Shown in pieces: positions 36,027 through 45,377 of a DNA stretch of 64,000 nt. Positions within the stretch are counted from its first letter, which is position 1. Each line of letters opens with the position of its first letter. This DNA is from Stenotrophomonas bentonitica (lineage in GTDB: Bacteria; Pseudomonadota; Gammaproteobacteria; Xanthomonadales; Xanthomonadaceae), in the NCBI RefSeq assembly GCF_002887735.1, contig NZ_PKQP01000001.1:496001-560000 (forward strand), in the 5' to 3' direction. The position numbers and the translations under genes were made by a program. The notes beneath the pieces are model-generated. The model worked only from the letters and a program-made list of their open reading frames with translations. It did no database searches and was not told the origin of the DNA.

Positions 36027-36047
36027 CCGGCCAGCGGCCGGCACTAC
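36027..36047 (-). repeat. SMAG-type REP element (GTAG palindrome) overlapping a stop codon
   Basis: On the minus strand GTAG (36047-36044) is followed by a palindrome GCCGG... with a 6-bp stem CCGGCC / GGCCGG and an AGC/GCT loop. The TAG of the GTAG head is the stop codon of the secreted-protein gene ending at 36044. Confidence 0.7.
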
Positions 36048-37180
36048 TGGAGCGTGAGGGGACTCAACGTCACCTGTGCATTGTTCGCCGCGCCCATCCT
36101 TCCGGTATAGCGCTGATCGCGCTGGAGCAGGTAGAAGCTGTCCAGGTAGTCGGTATCGTTGGTGAACCAGCCGCTAGGAATTGCCTTGAGAATCGCGCCG
36201 CCGATATCAGCAATCACCGCATACTCCGGGGCGAAGGCACCCAGCGCCAGTTTCACGCCTGAAGTGAGGGCGATCAGCAGGTCTTTGTAATTGGTGTCGC
36301 CATCGTCTTCGAACAGTTGCACGTTGGCGGTGTCGAACCGGTAATTGCCCCAGATCACCAACGGCTGGCCCGGGGTGTAATCGGTCTTGTCATGGTCCAG
36401 ATACGGCAGTGACACCGTGGCCATCTCCGGCTCTGCCGTGTCGATCTGCAGCCCGGACACGACCGCGAACACTTCGGCGCCGCCCAATGCCCACGGCTCG
36501 CCGTCATTGACCAGGCGGATGCGGTCGAGCCGGGTGACATCCAGAGAGCTCGCTCCATTGGCGGTCACCGTGAGGCGATCTGCCGACTGCAGCCCCCTCG
36601 CCTGCAACCCTGCATTGATCAGCGCCATGCCTTCCTGCACCGCCTGACCTGTGTCGATGTCCACGATCAGCACCGGGAAGGTCGGGGCTATCTGCGCGTC
36701 CAGCAGATGCTGACGTCCGTGCCGGTCGTAGGCGACCATCGACGTCCAGGTGCGGTCGTCTCCCGTTGGCAGCACCGCTACCCAGAGATCGGCAGGCGCC
36801 ACCGCGCTCAGCACCTGCCCAGCAGGCACGAAGCTGCGGACCTGCAGCAAACTGCGCGCACCGGCCGGCAAGCCCTTGTACTGGCGGACCAGGCCATCGC
36901 GTCCAGCCAGCGTGCGCGCCGCCAGGCTGCTGCCATCCGGATCGGCCCGGGCCATGACCGAGGTCAATGGCAGCCCGCGATCGGGGTGCGCCGCCAGCGC
37001 ATCGACCACGGCGTCGGCCAATGCCGGCTGACCGAGCCACGCCGCCACATCGCGCGCACTCGCCTCCGTCACCGCATGCACGTTGCCACCGTCGCCCGGT
37101 GCGGCCTGTACGGGCAGTACAGAAGCAATCATCAGTACGCCGGTGGTGACCAGCGACATCCAGGTTCCCTTCGTCTTCAT
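36044..37180 (-). CDS. Secreted protein, DUF3103-like
   Basis: A 378-residue product with a Sec signal peptide (MKTKGTWMSLVTTGVLMIASVLPVQA split near residue 26). The mature region has a central segment with LIVDIDTGQAVQEGM, ALGGAEVFAVVSG and a later LFEDDGDTNYKDLLIALTSG, which recalls the secreted DUF3103 family; I am not certain of that assignment. No membrane anchor. AGGGA lies 8 bases before ATG 37180; an upstream ATG at 37258 would destroy the signal peptide. The stop TAG belongs to a REP element. Confidence 0.7.
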   Translation of the reverse strand: MKTKGTWMSLVTTGVLMIASVLPVQAAPGDGGNVHAVTEASARDVAAWLGQPALADAVVDALAAHPDRGLPLTSVMARADPDGSSLAARTLAGRDGLVRQYKGLPAGARSLLQVRSFVPAGQVLSAVAPADLWVAVLPTGDDRTWTSMVAYDRHGRQHLLDAQIAPTFPVLIVDIDTGQAVQEGMALINAGLQARGLQSADRLTVTANGASSLDVTRLDRIRLVNDGEPWALGGAEVFAVVSGLQIDTAEPEMATVSLPYLDHDKTDYTPGQPLVIWGNYRFDTANVQLFEDDGDTNYKDLLIALTSGVKLALGAFAPEYAVIADIGGAILKAIPSGWFTNDTDYLDSFYLLQRDQRYTGRMGAANNAQVTLSPLTLQ

Positions 37181-37390
37181 CGCATTCCCTGATGGGCGCC
37201 GACTGCCATCGACAGATGGGTTCCATGCCGTGCGCGCCCGGCGCAAGGCACAGTGCATGGCGCCGGACCTTACGCGGCGGTATCAGGACGATCCGGCACC
37301 TCTTTCACACTTCATGACAAATGAAGCCATTTCTGAAAGCTGGACGTGACGGTGATCCCAGACCTTTCGCACCTCAGCGGCACGTCGCCC

Positions 37391-37417
37391 AAAAAAGAGG
37401 CGGCCATCAAGGCCGCC
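37391..37417 (-). terminator. Terminator of the DUF819 gene
   Basis: Stem GGCGGCC (37399-37405) / GGCCGCC (37411-37417) with ATCAA loop; on the minus strand it runs into six T after two intervening bases. Confidence 0.8.
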
Positions 37418-37445
37418 CCGGGAGTCAACAACTAGGAGCGCCTGC

Positions 37446-38696
37446 TTACGCGCCCGCCATCCACTTCAGGATCAGCCCGGTCACATAGGCCAGGCCGGTG
37501 CCGGTGGCATAGCCCACGGTGCCCAGCAGCACGCCAACCGGCGCCAGCGACGGATGGAACGCCGCGGCGACCACCGGTGCCGACGCCGCCGCACCGATGT
37601 TGCCCTGCGAGCCGATCGCGAAGAAGAACAGCGGCGCGCGCATCAGCTTGGCGGCGATCCACAGCACCAGGATGTGGGTCAGCATCCAGATCGCGCCCAA
37701 CGCGAACAGCCACGGGCGGTCCAGCAGCGAAAGCAGGTCCATCTGCATGCCGATGCAGGCGATCAGGAAGTACAGGAACAGCGTGCCCAGGCGCGAGGCA
37801 CCGGCCGACTCCAGGCGGCGCGCGCGGGTGAAGCTCAGGCCCAGGCCGAGCGCGGTGGACAACAGCACCACCCAGACGAACGCGCTGTCCAGGCTGAACT
37901 GGCTGGCCCAGCTCACATTCGTCTTGAACCAGCCGCTCAGCGGTGCGGCGATGGCATGCGCCAGACCGACGCCACCCAGTGCCACGCCGACGATCACCAT
38001 CAGGTCGGTGAGGCTGGGAATGCGGGCGTTCTGCGCCTCGTAGGCGGAGATCCGGGCCTTCATCTCATCGATGGCACGGGTATCGGCGCCATTGCGCGTA
38101 TCGATCTGCTGGGCGCGGTTGGCCAGGAACAGCAGCACCGCCATCCACAGGCTCGCGCAGGCCACGTCGACCACCGCGAACTGGCCGAAGGTGGTGGCAT
38201 CGGTGCCGAACACTTCGCGCATCGCCACCATGTTGGCGCCGCCGCCGATCCAGCTGCCGGCCAGGGCGGCCATGCCCTTCCAGGTATCACCGGCCACGGT
38301 GGCCGGGTGGATCCAGGACATCGTCTGGAACGACACGATCGCGCCGAGGATGATGCCCAGCGTGCCGGCGCAGAACACCACCAGCAGCTTCGGGCCCAGC
38401 TTCATGATGCCCTTCAGGTCGATCGAGAGCGTCAGCAGCACCAGCGCTGCGGGCAACAGCACGTCACGGGCGATCGGGTTGTACAGCGAGGTGTTGTGGC
38501 CGTCGATCAAGCCGGCGGTGTTGTAGATGGCCGGGATGAAGTAGCACAGCAGCAGCGCCGGCACCCACGCGAAAATCTTCTTGAGCAGTGGGGTCGGGCC
38601 ACTGGCGGCCCAGAAGATCACGGCCAGGGTGGCGGCGATCAGGCCGAGGCCGACGATGTCATTGGTGATCAGGGCAGTACTGGGTTCGGTCGGCAT
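37446..38696 (-). CDS. DUF819 family membrane protein
   Basis: The 416-residue product has about eleven hydrophobic segments and the DUF819 core GSWIGGGANMVAMREVFG. Homologues (for example YjcL of Bacillus) are of unknown function; the fold resembles sodium-dependent transporters. ATG 38696 is preferred to the preceding TTG at 38699; AGAGGA lies about 9 bases upstream. It lies downstream of the sensor-kinase terminator, so it is a separate unit. Confidence 0.85.
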   Translation of the reverse strand: MPTEPSTALITNDIVGLGLIAATLAVIFWAASGPTPLLKKIFAWVPALLLCYFIPAIYNTAGLIDGHNTSLYNPIARDVLLPAALVLLTLSIDLKGIMKLGPKLLVVFCAGTLGIILGAIVSFQTMSWIHPATVAGDTWKGMAALAGSWIGGGANMVAMREVFGTDATTFGQFAVVDVACASLWMAVLLFLANRAQQIDTRNGADTRAIDEMKARISAYEAQNARIPSLTDLMVIVGVALGGVGLAHAIAAPLSGWFKTNVSWASQFSLDSAFVWVVLLSTALGLGLSFTRARRLESAGASRLGTLFLYFLIACIGMQMDLLSLLDRPWLFALGAIWMLTHILVLWIAAKLMRAPLFFFAIGSQGNIGAAASAPVVAAAFHPSLAPVGVLLGTVGYATGTGLAYVTGLILKWMAGA

Positions 38697-38722
38697 CAAG
38701 CCATCCTCTGTCGATCGAAGGG

Positions 38723-38750
38723 AAAAAAAAAGCGCCGCATAGAGCGGCGC
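38723..38750 (-). terminator. Terminator of the response regulator/kinase pair
   Basis: Stem GCGCCGC (38732-38738) / GCGGCGC (38744-38750) with ATAGA loop, followed on the minus strand by nine T. Confidence 0.9.
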
Positions 38751-38809
38751 CTCCGGAGCTTAACATTGTCTTCACGACGCCACACTTTGCAGCGCAGCGC
38801 GCGGGCCGA

Positions 38810-40150
38810 TCACGACGCGGGCAGCGATGCGCGTTCAGAGCGGCCCGGCAGCGAAGCGCCCAGATCGAGGATCACACAGGTACCGCGCGGCACACACGGC
38901 TGGATCTGCAGCGCCCAGCCCAGGTGCTCGCACAGCCGGGCGATCAGCTCTAGGCCGATGCCGCTCTGCTCGTTGCGGTCGCCGCGCGCCATGCGTGCAT
39001 GTACGGCGGCGATCTCTTCCGGGCTCATGCCCAGCCCGGGGTCCTGCAGCGTCACCACGGCCTGCCCGGAGACCTGGATGTGGATGGTGCCGCGACCGCT
39101 GTTCTCGATCGCGTTGCGCAGCAGATTGCCGATCGCGGCCTGGACCACGCCGAGCGGGGCGATGATATCCACGCGCGCAAGACCGTCGATCTCGATGTGC
39201 AGGTCCTTGTCGCCCATCAGATGGCGATGGTCTTCGATGATGTCCGGCACCAGCAGATCGAGCGGAATGCGTTCGCCCAGTGCGGCCAGCCGTGCCGGGT
39301 CGCGTGCCAGCACCAGCAGCAGCTGGATCAGCTGCTCCACCCCCTGGGCCGTGCGGTGCACGCGCTGCATCTGCTGGCGGGCGCGCTCGGGGATGTCCTG
39401 CTGGCCCAACGCCAGCTCGGAGGCACCGGTGATCACCGCGATCGGCGTGCGCAGCTCATGGCTGGCCGTGCTGATGAAGACCCGCTCGCGCTCGACGAAC
39501 TGTTCGTTGCGCGCCAGGTAATCGTTGAGCGCGTTGGCGATGACATACAACTCCGAACTGGCACGCGGATCCACCTCCACCCGCTGCCCGGGAACGCCGG
39601 GCCGCAGTTCGTCGATGCGCCGCGCCAGCGAGCTCAGCGGCCGTACCAGCCGGCCGACACCGAAGGAGGCCATCAGGACGGTGACGATGATCATCAGCAC
39701 GCCGGCCAGCAGTACCCAACGCGTGGCGAACTGCTCCAGCTCGTGAAAGTCGTTGATGTCCAGCACCAGCGCCAACCGCCCCAGCTGCGTGGTTTCGCGC
39801 ACCATCACCGCGCTGGCGCGACCGTTGACCTCCACACCATCGTGCAACCCCGGGTGCAGCGTGCGCAGGCTTTCCGGCACCCCCGGGCTGCCGTCGATAT
39901 AGAACAGCCGCAACGTGTCCGAATCCTGCCAGCGGTAGTGCGGCTCGTGTTCGATGTGGTTGACGATACTGTCCAGCTCGGAGTTGAGCAGCGCGCGCCA
40001 TGCCGAATGCTCGGCATGTTCATGCACGTAATTGCCCACGCTGAACACCGCCAGCGAGATCAGCGCCAGATAGCCCAGCAGCCACCACACCATGCGCCGG
40101 TGCATGGGCGATGGCGTGGGCGATGGCGTGGGCGTGCGCTTACGCCACAT
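38810..40150 (-). CDS. Two-component sensor histidine kinase
   Basis: The 446-residue product has two membrane segments (about 22-39 and 145-165) flanking a periplasmic sensor of about 105 residues, a HAMP-like linker, the dimerisation/phospho-acceptor box ASHELRTP (His231), and an ATP-binding domain with N-box LLRNAIENS, G1 DPGLGM and SGIGLELIARL. It pairs with the regulator just upstream; the genes overlap by 11 bases. The start is uncertain: ATG 40150 has no ribosome binding site but fits coupling; ATG 40105 (MHRRMVWW) would drop a repeated TPSPTPSP head coded by a 12-bp direct repeat. The context of envelope-modifying genes suggests a ColS/PmrB-like role, which is inference. Confidence 0.9.
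   Translation of the reverse strand: MWRKRTPTPSPTPSPMHRRMVWWLLGYLALISLAVFSVGNYVHEHAEHSAWRALLNSELDSIVNHIEHEPHYRWQDSDTLRLFYIDGSPGVPESLRTLHPGLHDGVEVNGRASAVMVRETTQLGRLALVLDINDFHELEQFATRWVLLAGVLMIIVTVLMASFGVGRLVRPLSSLARRIDELRPGVPGQRVEVDPRASSELYVIANALNDYLARNEQFVERERVFISTASHELRTPIAVITGASELALGQQDIPERARQQMQRVHRTAQGVEQLIQLLLVLARDPARLAALGERIPLDLLVPDIIEDHRHLMGDKDLHIEIDGLARVDIIAPLGVVQAAIGNLLRNAIENSGRGTIHIQVSGQAVVTLQDPGLGMSPEEIAAVHARMARGDRNEQSGIGLELIARLCEHLGWALQIQPCVPRGTCVILDLGASLPGRSERASLPAS
40109..40132. repeat. 12-bp tandem repeat at the start of the kinase gene
   Basis: CGATGGCGTGGG is repeated at 40109-40120 and 40121-40132, coding for TPSP twice. Confidence 0.85.
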
Positions 40151-40841
40151 TGTCGTCAGCGCCGGCCGCGGACACGCCGAGGCGGTACCCGACCCGCGGC
40201 AAGGTGTGGATCAGCTTCTGCTGGAACGGGCCATCCACGCTGCGGCGCAGTTCGTAAACATGCGAGCGCAGCAGGTCGCCATCGGGCAGCTCATCGCCCC
40301 ACAGCGCGAACTCCAGTTGCTGGCGGGTCACTGCGCCGGGGCTGGCGCGCATCAACACTTCCAGCAGCTTGCGGCAGGCCGGATACAGGTGCAGTGGCTT
40401 GCCATCGCGCTGCGCTTCCAGCGTGGCCAGATCCAGCTTGAGGTCGGCCACTTCCAGCAGCTTGCGCGGATTGCGCCCTTTGGCGCGCACCATCAGCGCT
40501 TCAAGACGTACTTCCAGCTCGGGCAGTGCGAAGGGCTTGGTCAGGTAGTCATCGGCGCCCGCGCGGAAGCCGGCGATCTTGTCCGGCAGTTCGTCGCGCG
40601 CGGTGAGCATGATCACCGGCACTTCCGAGCCGTGGTCGGCACGCAGCCGGCGCAGCACTTCAGGCCCCTCCATGCGCGGCAGCATCCAGTCCAGGATCAG
40701 CGCGTCATAGGGCTGCGACACCGCCAGGTGCAGGCCGGTCACGCCATCGGGCGCGACGTCCAGCACGTGGCCCCGCGATTCGAAATAATCGAATAGATTG
40801 GCAACCAGCTGACGGTTGTCTTCAATGACCAGCAACCGCAT
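40140..40841 (-). CDS. OmpR-family response regulator (ColR/PmrA-like)
   Basis: The 233-residue product has a receiver domain with Asp51 (ALILDWMLPRMEG), Thr in VIMLTAR and Lys in YLTKPFALPE, and a C-terminal winged helix (LRSHVYELRRSVDGPF, HTLPRVGYRLG). The style of the DNA-binding domain is like ColR/VgrR regulators of xanthomonads and pseudomonads, which control outer-membrane modification genes; the exact orthology is not shown. It is divergent, across 61 bp, from the glycosyltransferase gene, suggesting it regulates that unit. Confidence 0.9.
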   Translation of the reverse strand: MRLLVIEDNRQLVANLFDYFESRGHVLDVAPDGVTGLHLAVSQPYDALILDWMLPRMEGPEVLRRLRADHGSEVPVIMLTARDELPDKIAGFRAGADDYLTKPFALPELEVRLEALMVRAKGRNPRKLLEVADLKLDLATLEAQRDGKPLHLYPACRKLLEVLMRASPGAVTRQQLEFALWGDELPDGDLLRSHVYELRRSVDGPFQQKLIHTLPRVGYRLGVSAAGADDNVA

Positions 40842-40902
40842 GGGACACTCTCTTGACCGGTTGGGCGCATGGTAGCCGGAACCGTGTCGGAATCCGGTCG
40901 CA

Positions 40903-42681
40903 ATGGGGTGGTTACGACGCTTTTCCTACGCTGTCGAGGAGACAGTGGCTGTTTTGCCGGTGAGCTTGGGCGTGACCGAATCCCTCTTCCTGCGGCGCTG
41001 GCCGCGTGTGCTGGTGTGCCTTGCCCTGCTGCTGGCGCTGGCGGCGGGCATCGGCTTGCGCCAGCCCTCACCGCCCGATGAACCCCGTTTCGTGCTGGCC
41101 GCGCAGGCCATGGTCGAGTCCGGGCAATGGCTGCTGCCGCACAGGGGCAGCGAGCTGTACGCCGAAAAGCCGCCGGTGTTCATGTGGATGCAGGCCGCCA
41201 GCCACCAGTTGTTCGGCGGCTGGAGCATCGCGTTCCTGGTGCCATCGCTGCTCGCGGCGCTGCTGACCCTGTGGCTGACCTGGGACCTGGGGCGGCGCCT
41301 GTGGAACCGCCGCGTCGGGTGGTGGGCCCTGCTCGCCTTGTTCAGCTGCCTGCAGTTCGGCCTGATGGCCAAGCGGGCGCAGATCGACATGGTGCTGGTG
41401 GCCATGACCACGCTGTCGCTGTGGGGGCTGCTGCGCCACCTGCTGGAAGGCCGCAACCGGCCCGCGCTGTCGCTGGCCGGCTTCGCCGCCGGGCTGGGCA
41501 CGGTGACCAAGGGCGTGGGCTTCCTGCCGCTGCTGGTGCTGCTGCCGTTCGCCGCCTGGCGCTGGCGCGCGCGCGGCGCGGCGTTGCCGGCCGGCACCGC
41601 CCGCGATCTGTGGTGGCTGCTGCCCGCCTTCCTGCTCGGCACGGCGGTCTGGCTGGCACCGCTGGGCGTTGCCCTGCTGCATTCGTCTGACCCCGCCCTG
41701 CACGCCTACGCACGCGAACTGCTGTTCAAGCAGACCGGCACCCGCTACGCCAACGCATGGCACCACGTGAAGCCGGCTTGGTACTACCTGCAGGTGATGG
41801 CGACCTTGTGGCTGCCGGGCAGCCTGTTGCTGCCCGCCCTGGTGCCGGCATGGTGGCGCCGCCTCAAACGCCTGGATGGACGCTGGTGGCTACTGCTGGG
41901 GTGGTCGCTGCTGGTGCTGGTGTTCTTCAGTGCCAGCCCGGGTAAACGCGAGGTCTACATCTTCCCGATGCTGCCCGCGTTGTGCCTGGCCGCCGCCCCG
42001 CTGCTGCCCGGGCTGCTGCGCCGGGCCGGCCTGCGCTGGCTGCTGTGGGCGTATGTCGCCGTTCTCGGTGTGGCGGCGTTGTATGTCGGCACCCAGTTGT
42101 GGTCGGCCAGCACATGGGCGCACGTGCAGCTGGCGCGGCGCGCGATGCCCGACACGCTGCTGCCCGTGCTTGGCGGCTGGCTGATCGCCTTCGGCGCGGT
42201 GTTGCTGGCGCTGGCCCTGTGGTGGCGCCAGCACCGGGCAGGCGCCCTGGTGGTCGCGGCGGCCTTCCTGCTCTGGAATCTGTACGGCTGGGTCCTGATG
42301 CCAACCCTGAACCCGTACAGTTCCGCCTCGGCCGTGATGCAGCGCGTCGGCAAGCGGATCGGGCCGGAGGCCGAGCTCGGCGTGGTCGCCTGGCGCGAAC
42401 AGAACCTGCTGCAGGCCGACCGCCCGGTGACCGATTTTGGTTTCAAGACCCCGTGGGACCAGCAGTGGCAGGCCGCCGGCCCGTGGCTGTCACACGCGCC
42501 CCGGCAACGCTGGCTGCTGGTGCTCGATGAAGCGATCAGCCCGTGTGTGGACCCGTCGGCGGTGATCGAGATCGGCAGCGCCAACCGCAACCGGTGGCTG
42601 CTGTTCCCGGGCACCGCCTGGCAGGCCGACTGCCACGCCGCCGTGACCGCCACCGACACCGCGCAGGACGAGGAAGACTGA
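40903..42681 (+). CDS. ArnT-like lipid-carrier-dependent glycosyltransferase (GT83/PMT family)
   Basis: The 592-residue product is a polytopic membrane glycosyltransferase of the GT-C fold: PDEPRFVLAAQAMVESGQWLLPHRGSELYAEKP split over residues 57-90 contains the conserved acidic DE pair, followed by about 12 membrane segments and a C-terminal soluble domain. Family members such as ArnT move a sugar (for example aminoarabinose) from an undecaprenyl carrier to lipid A on the periplasmic face. No arn biosynthesis genes lie nearby, so the sugar is unknown. The start at 40903 lacks a strong ribosome binding site; an internal GTG or TTG near 40960 is possible. Confidence 0.88.
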   Translation: MGWLRRFSYAVEETVAVLPVSLGVTESLFLRRWPRVLVCLALLLALAAGIGLRQPSPPDEPRFVLAAQAMVESGQWLLPHRGSELYAEKPPVFMWMQAASHQLFGGWSIAFLVPSLLAALLTLWLTWDLGRRLWNRRVGWWALLALFSCLQFGLMAKRAQIDMVLVAMTTLSLWGLLRHLLEGRNRPALSLAGFAAGLGTVTKGVGFLPLLVLLPFAAWRWRARGAALPAGTARDLWWLLPAFLLGTAVWLAPLGVALLHSSDPALHAYARELLFKQTGTRYANAWHHVKPAWYYLQVMATLWLPGSLLLPALVPAWWRRLKRLDGRWWLLLGWSLLVLVFFSASPGKREVYIFPMLPALCLAAAPLLPGLLRRAGLRWLLWAYVAVLGVAALYVGTQLWSASTWAHVQLARRAMPDTLLPVLGGWLIAFGAVLLALALWWRQHRAGALVVAAAFLLWNLYGWVLMPTLNPYSSASAVMQRVGKRIGPEAELGVVAWREQNLLQADRPVTDFGFKTPWDQQWQAAGPWLSHAPRQRWLLVLDEAISPCVDPSAVIEIGSANRNRWLLFPGTAWQADCHAAVTATDTAQDEED

Positions 42682-42782
42682 ACGGCAGGCCGCGCTTAAC
42701 CGGCGGCCAACATCGCTCCGACCACTCTCCGACACTCCGCTGACGACCATGGCGCCGGAATCTCCCGCCGGCCTCTTCGTCC

Positions 42783-43553
42783 ATGTTTCCAGCGTCCACC
42801 GTTGCGCTTTCTTCCCTTCCCGCCGCCACAACCACGCCGCGCTTCCTCCGTGCCCATCTCTGGCTCCCGCTGGCCGTGACACTGTTGGCCAGCGCGGTGC
42901 TGATGGGCGCCGGTGGCGACCAGTGGCTGGCCGATCAGCTCTATCGACTCGAAGGGCAGCAGTGGGCGCTGCAGAATGCCTGGGTCACCACCCACCTGAT
43001 CCACCAGGCCGGCAAATGGGCCAGCAGTGCAGCGGCGCTGGTGGCGATCATGCTGTGCTTCCACGCCTGGCGCAGCGAACGGGCCGCCGCGTGGCGCTGG
43101 CCGCTGCTGTACCTCGTGCTCGCGGTCGCACTGGGCACCGGCGTGGTCTCGCTGCTCAAGTCACTGACCAACATGGATTGCCCGTGGGATCTGGCCCGCT
43201 ATGGCGGCACCCGGCAGTTCATCGGCCTGTTCGCAACAAGGCCACCCGGGATGCCGCGTGGAGTGTGCTTTCCAGGCGGGCATTCCAGCGCGGGGTTTGC
43301 GTGGGTCAGCCTGTACTTCTTCGCGCTGATGGTGCACCCGGCCTGGCGCTGGCGCGGCCTGGCCGTTGGCCTGCTGGCTGGCGCCGTGTTCGGCGTCTCG
43401 CAGCAGCTGCGCGGTGCGCATTTCCTGTCGCATGACCTGTGGACGCTGGCCATCTGCTGGACGGTTTCGCTTGGCCTGTATCTGCTGATCGAACCGGTGC
43501 GGCTGCGCGGACGCGGCACGTCACCAGGCATCGCGCAGGGAGAAGTGGCATGA
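42783..43553 (+). CDS. PAP2 superfamily phosphatase (LpxE/lipid phosphatase-like)
   Basis: The 256-residue membrane protein has the three PAP2 motifs: KSLTNMDCPWDL, PGGHSSAG and RGAHFLSHD. Members in this context dephosphorylate lipid A (LpxE type) or undecaprenyl pyrophosphate; the Cys-containing variant between them (CFPGGHSS) is as in lipid A phosphatases. It overlaps the eptA-like gene by 4 bases (ATGA), so phosphate removal and phosphoethanolamine addition appear coupled. Confidence 0.9.
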   Translation: MFPASTVALSSLPAATTTPRFLRAHLWLPLAVTLLASAVLMGAGGDQWLADQLYRLEGQQWALQNAWVTTHLIHQAGKWASSAAALVAIMLCFHAWRSERAAAWRWPLLYLVLAVALGTGVVSLLKSLTNMDCPWDLARYGGTRQFIGLFATRPPGMPRGVCFPGGHSSAGFAWVSLYFFALMVHPAWRWRGLAVGLLAGAVFGVSQQLRGAHFLSHDLWTLAICWTVSLGLYLLIEPVRLRGRGTSPGIAQGEVA

Positions 43554-45202
43554 GCACCACGCTTCCGCGCGCCACGCGCTTGTCGGCGCTGGCCACCCTG
43601 CGCGCCTGGCGCCCGCAGTGCACCACCGAAACCCTGATCCTGCTCACCAGCATCTTCTTCGCGGTGGCCTGCAATGGCCTGTTCTGGCACAGCGCGATGG
43701 CCACGCATCCGGGCAGCATCGGCTTCGCCGTCTCGCTATTGCTGTTCCTGGTCGGCGCGCACTGTCTGCTGATGGGGCTGCTGGTGTGGCGCTGGAACGC
43801 CAAGGTGGTGCTCAGCGTGCTGCTGATCGGTACGGCGCTGGCCGCGCACTACATGAGCAGTTACCACATCTATCTGGATGCGGACATGCTGCGCAACGTG
43901 CTGGCCACCGACCACAAGGAAAGCCGCGAACTGATCACCCCCACCTTGATCGCCCCACTGCTGCTGTTGGCCCTGGCGCCGATGCTGCTGCTGTGGCGCG
44001 TGCAGCTGCGCCGGCGCACGCTGGGCAGGGCGCTGCTGTGGCGCATTGGCTTCCTGCTGCTGTCGGCCCTGATCGCCTTCGGCGGGGCGATGCTGTCTTT
44101 CCAGGAGATGTCCTCGCTGATGCGCAACCAGCGCGAAGTGCGCTACCTGGCGACCCCCGGCAACGTCCTGCTCGGCCTGCCCAAGGCGCTGCGCGGCGAC
44201 AACCCGATCCAGCGCGCCCCGAAACTGCCAATCGGGTCCGATGCCAAGGCCACCCCGCGCGCGGTCGGCAGCCGCCCGCGCCTGTTGGTGATCGTGATGG
44301 GCGAAACCGCACGCGCACAGAACTGGGGCCTCAACGGCTATGCCAGACAGACCACGCCGGAACTGGCCCAGGCCGGGGTGATCAACTTCCCGGACATGCA
44401 TTCGTGCGGCACCAGCACCGAAGTCTCCCTGCCCTGCCTGTTCTCGCCCTACGGGCGCCACGACTACGACGAAAAGAAGATCCGTGCGCACCAGTCGCTG
44501 CTGCACGTGCTGGATCACGCCGGCATCGCCACGCTGTGGCGCGACAACCAGTCCGGTTGCAAGGGCGTGTGCGAGGGCCTGCAAATGCAGCCGCTGGATG
44601 ATGCCAAGCACCCGACCCTGTGCGCCAACGGGCGCTGCATGGACGAGATCCTGATCGACGACCTGGCCGACCAGGTCCGCGCCAGGCCCGGCGACCGCGT
44701 GGTGGTGCTGCATCAACTGGGCAACCATGGCCCGAGCTACTTCGAACGCTACCCGGCGCGCTTCCGCCGCTTCACCCCGACCTGCGATACGCCGGACCTG
44801 GGCAAGTGCAGCCGCGAGCAGATCACCAACAGTTACGACAATGCGCTGCTGTACACCGATCACCTGCTCTCGCGCACGATCGGCACACTGAAGGGCATGG
44901 ACGACTACGACACGGCGATGATCTATCTCTCCGATCACGGCGAGTCGCTTGGCGAGAAAGGCCTTTACCTGCATGGCGTGCCCTACGCGATCGCCCCGCA
45001 GGAACAGACCCGGGTACCGATGACGATGTGGTTCTCGCCCTCGTTCGCGGCCAACCGCGGGCTCAACCTGGCCTGCGTGCGGGCGCGCGCGGGCAAGTAC
45101 ACCGACCACGACAATCTGTTCCCGTCGGTGCTGGGGCTGATGCAGGTCAAGACCTCGGTGTATGAGCGTGACCGGGATCTGTTTGCTGGGTGCGAGGTTT
45201 GA
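43550..45202 (+). CDS. eptA: Lipid A phosphoethanolamine transferase (EptA/MCR family)
   Basis: The 550-residue product has five N-terminal membrane segments (to about residue 190) and a periplasmic sulfatase-like domain. The nucleophile Thr lies in SCGTSTEVSLPC (Thr290, between disulfide Cys286 and Cys296); metal-binding residues are in VIVMGETARAQNWG, and DHGESLGEKGLYLHG. It adds phosphoethanolamine from phosphatidylethanolamine to lipid A, lowering negative charge and affinity for polymyxins. The start at 43550 overlaps the phosphatase stop. Extra Cys pairs (GCKGVCEG, LCANGRC) match the disulfide pattern of the family. Confidence 0.93.
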   Translation: MSTTLPRATRLSALATLRAWRPQCTTETLILLTSIFFAVACNGLFWHSAMATHPGSIGFAVSLLLFLVGAHCLLMGLLVWRWNAKVVLSVLLIGTALAAHYMSSYHIYLDADMLRNVLATDHKESRELITPTLIAPLLLLALAPMLLLWRVQLRRRTLGRALLWRIGFLLLSALIAFGGAMLSFQEMSSLMRNQREVRYLATPGNVLLGLPKALRGDNPIQRAPKLPIGSDAKATPRAVGSRPRLLVIVMGETARAQNWGLNGYARQTTPELAQAGVINFPDMHSCGTSTEVSLPCLFSPYGRHDYDEKKIRAHQSLLHVLDHAGIATLWRDNQSGCKGVCEGLQMQPLDDAKHPTLCANGRCMDEILIDDLADQVRARPGDRVVVLHQLGNHGPSYFERYPARFRRFTPTCDTPDLGKCSREQITNSYDNALLYTDHLLSRTIGTLKGMDDYDTAMIYLSDHGESLGEKGLYLHGVPYAIAPQEQTRVPMTMWFSPSFAANRGLNLACVRARAGKYTDHDNLFPSVLGLMQVKTSVYERDRDLFAGCEV

Positions 45203-45377
45203 GGACGTCCGCGCTTTGGTGATGGTCCAGCGTCCGGGGCGGAAAATCGCCCGCTTTTCGCCTTCCAGTTGAGGCGAGGCAGGCCATACCGTGGCGGGAC
45301 CGTGCTGCCCTGCCCCTTGCGGTGTGCCCGGCGCTTCACTAGCCTTCGCCGGTCTGACACCACCCAAGGATGTGCCC

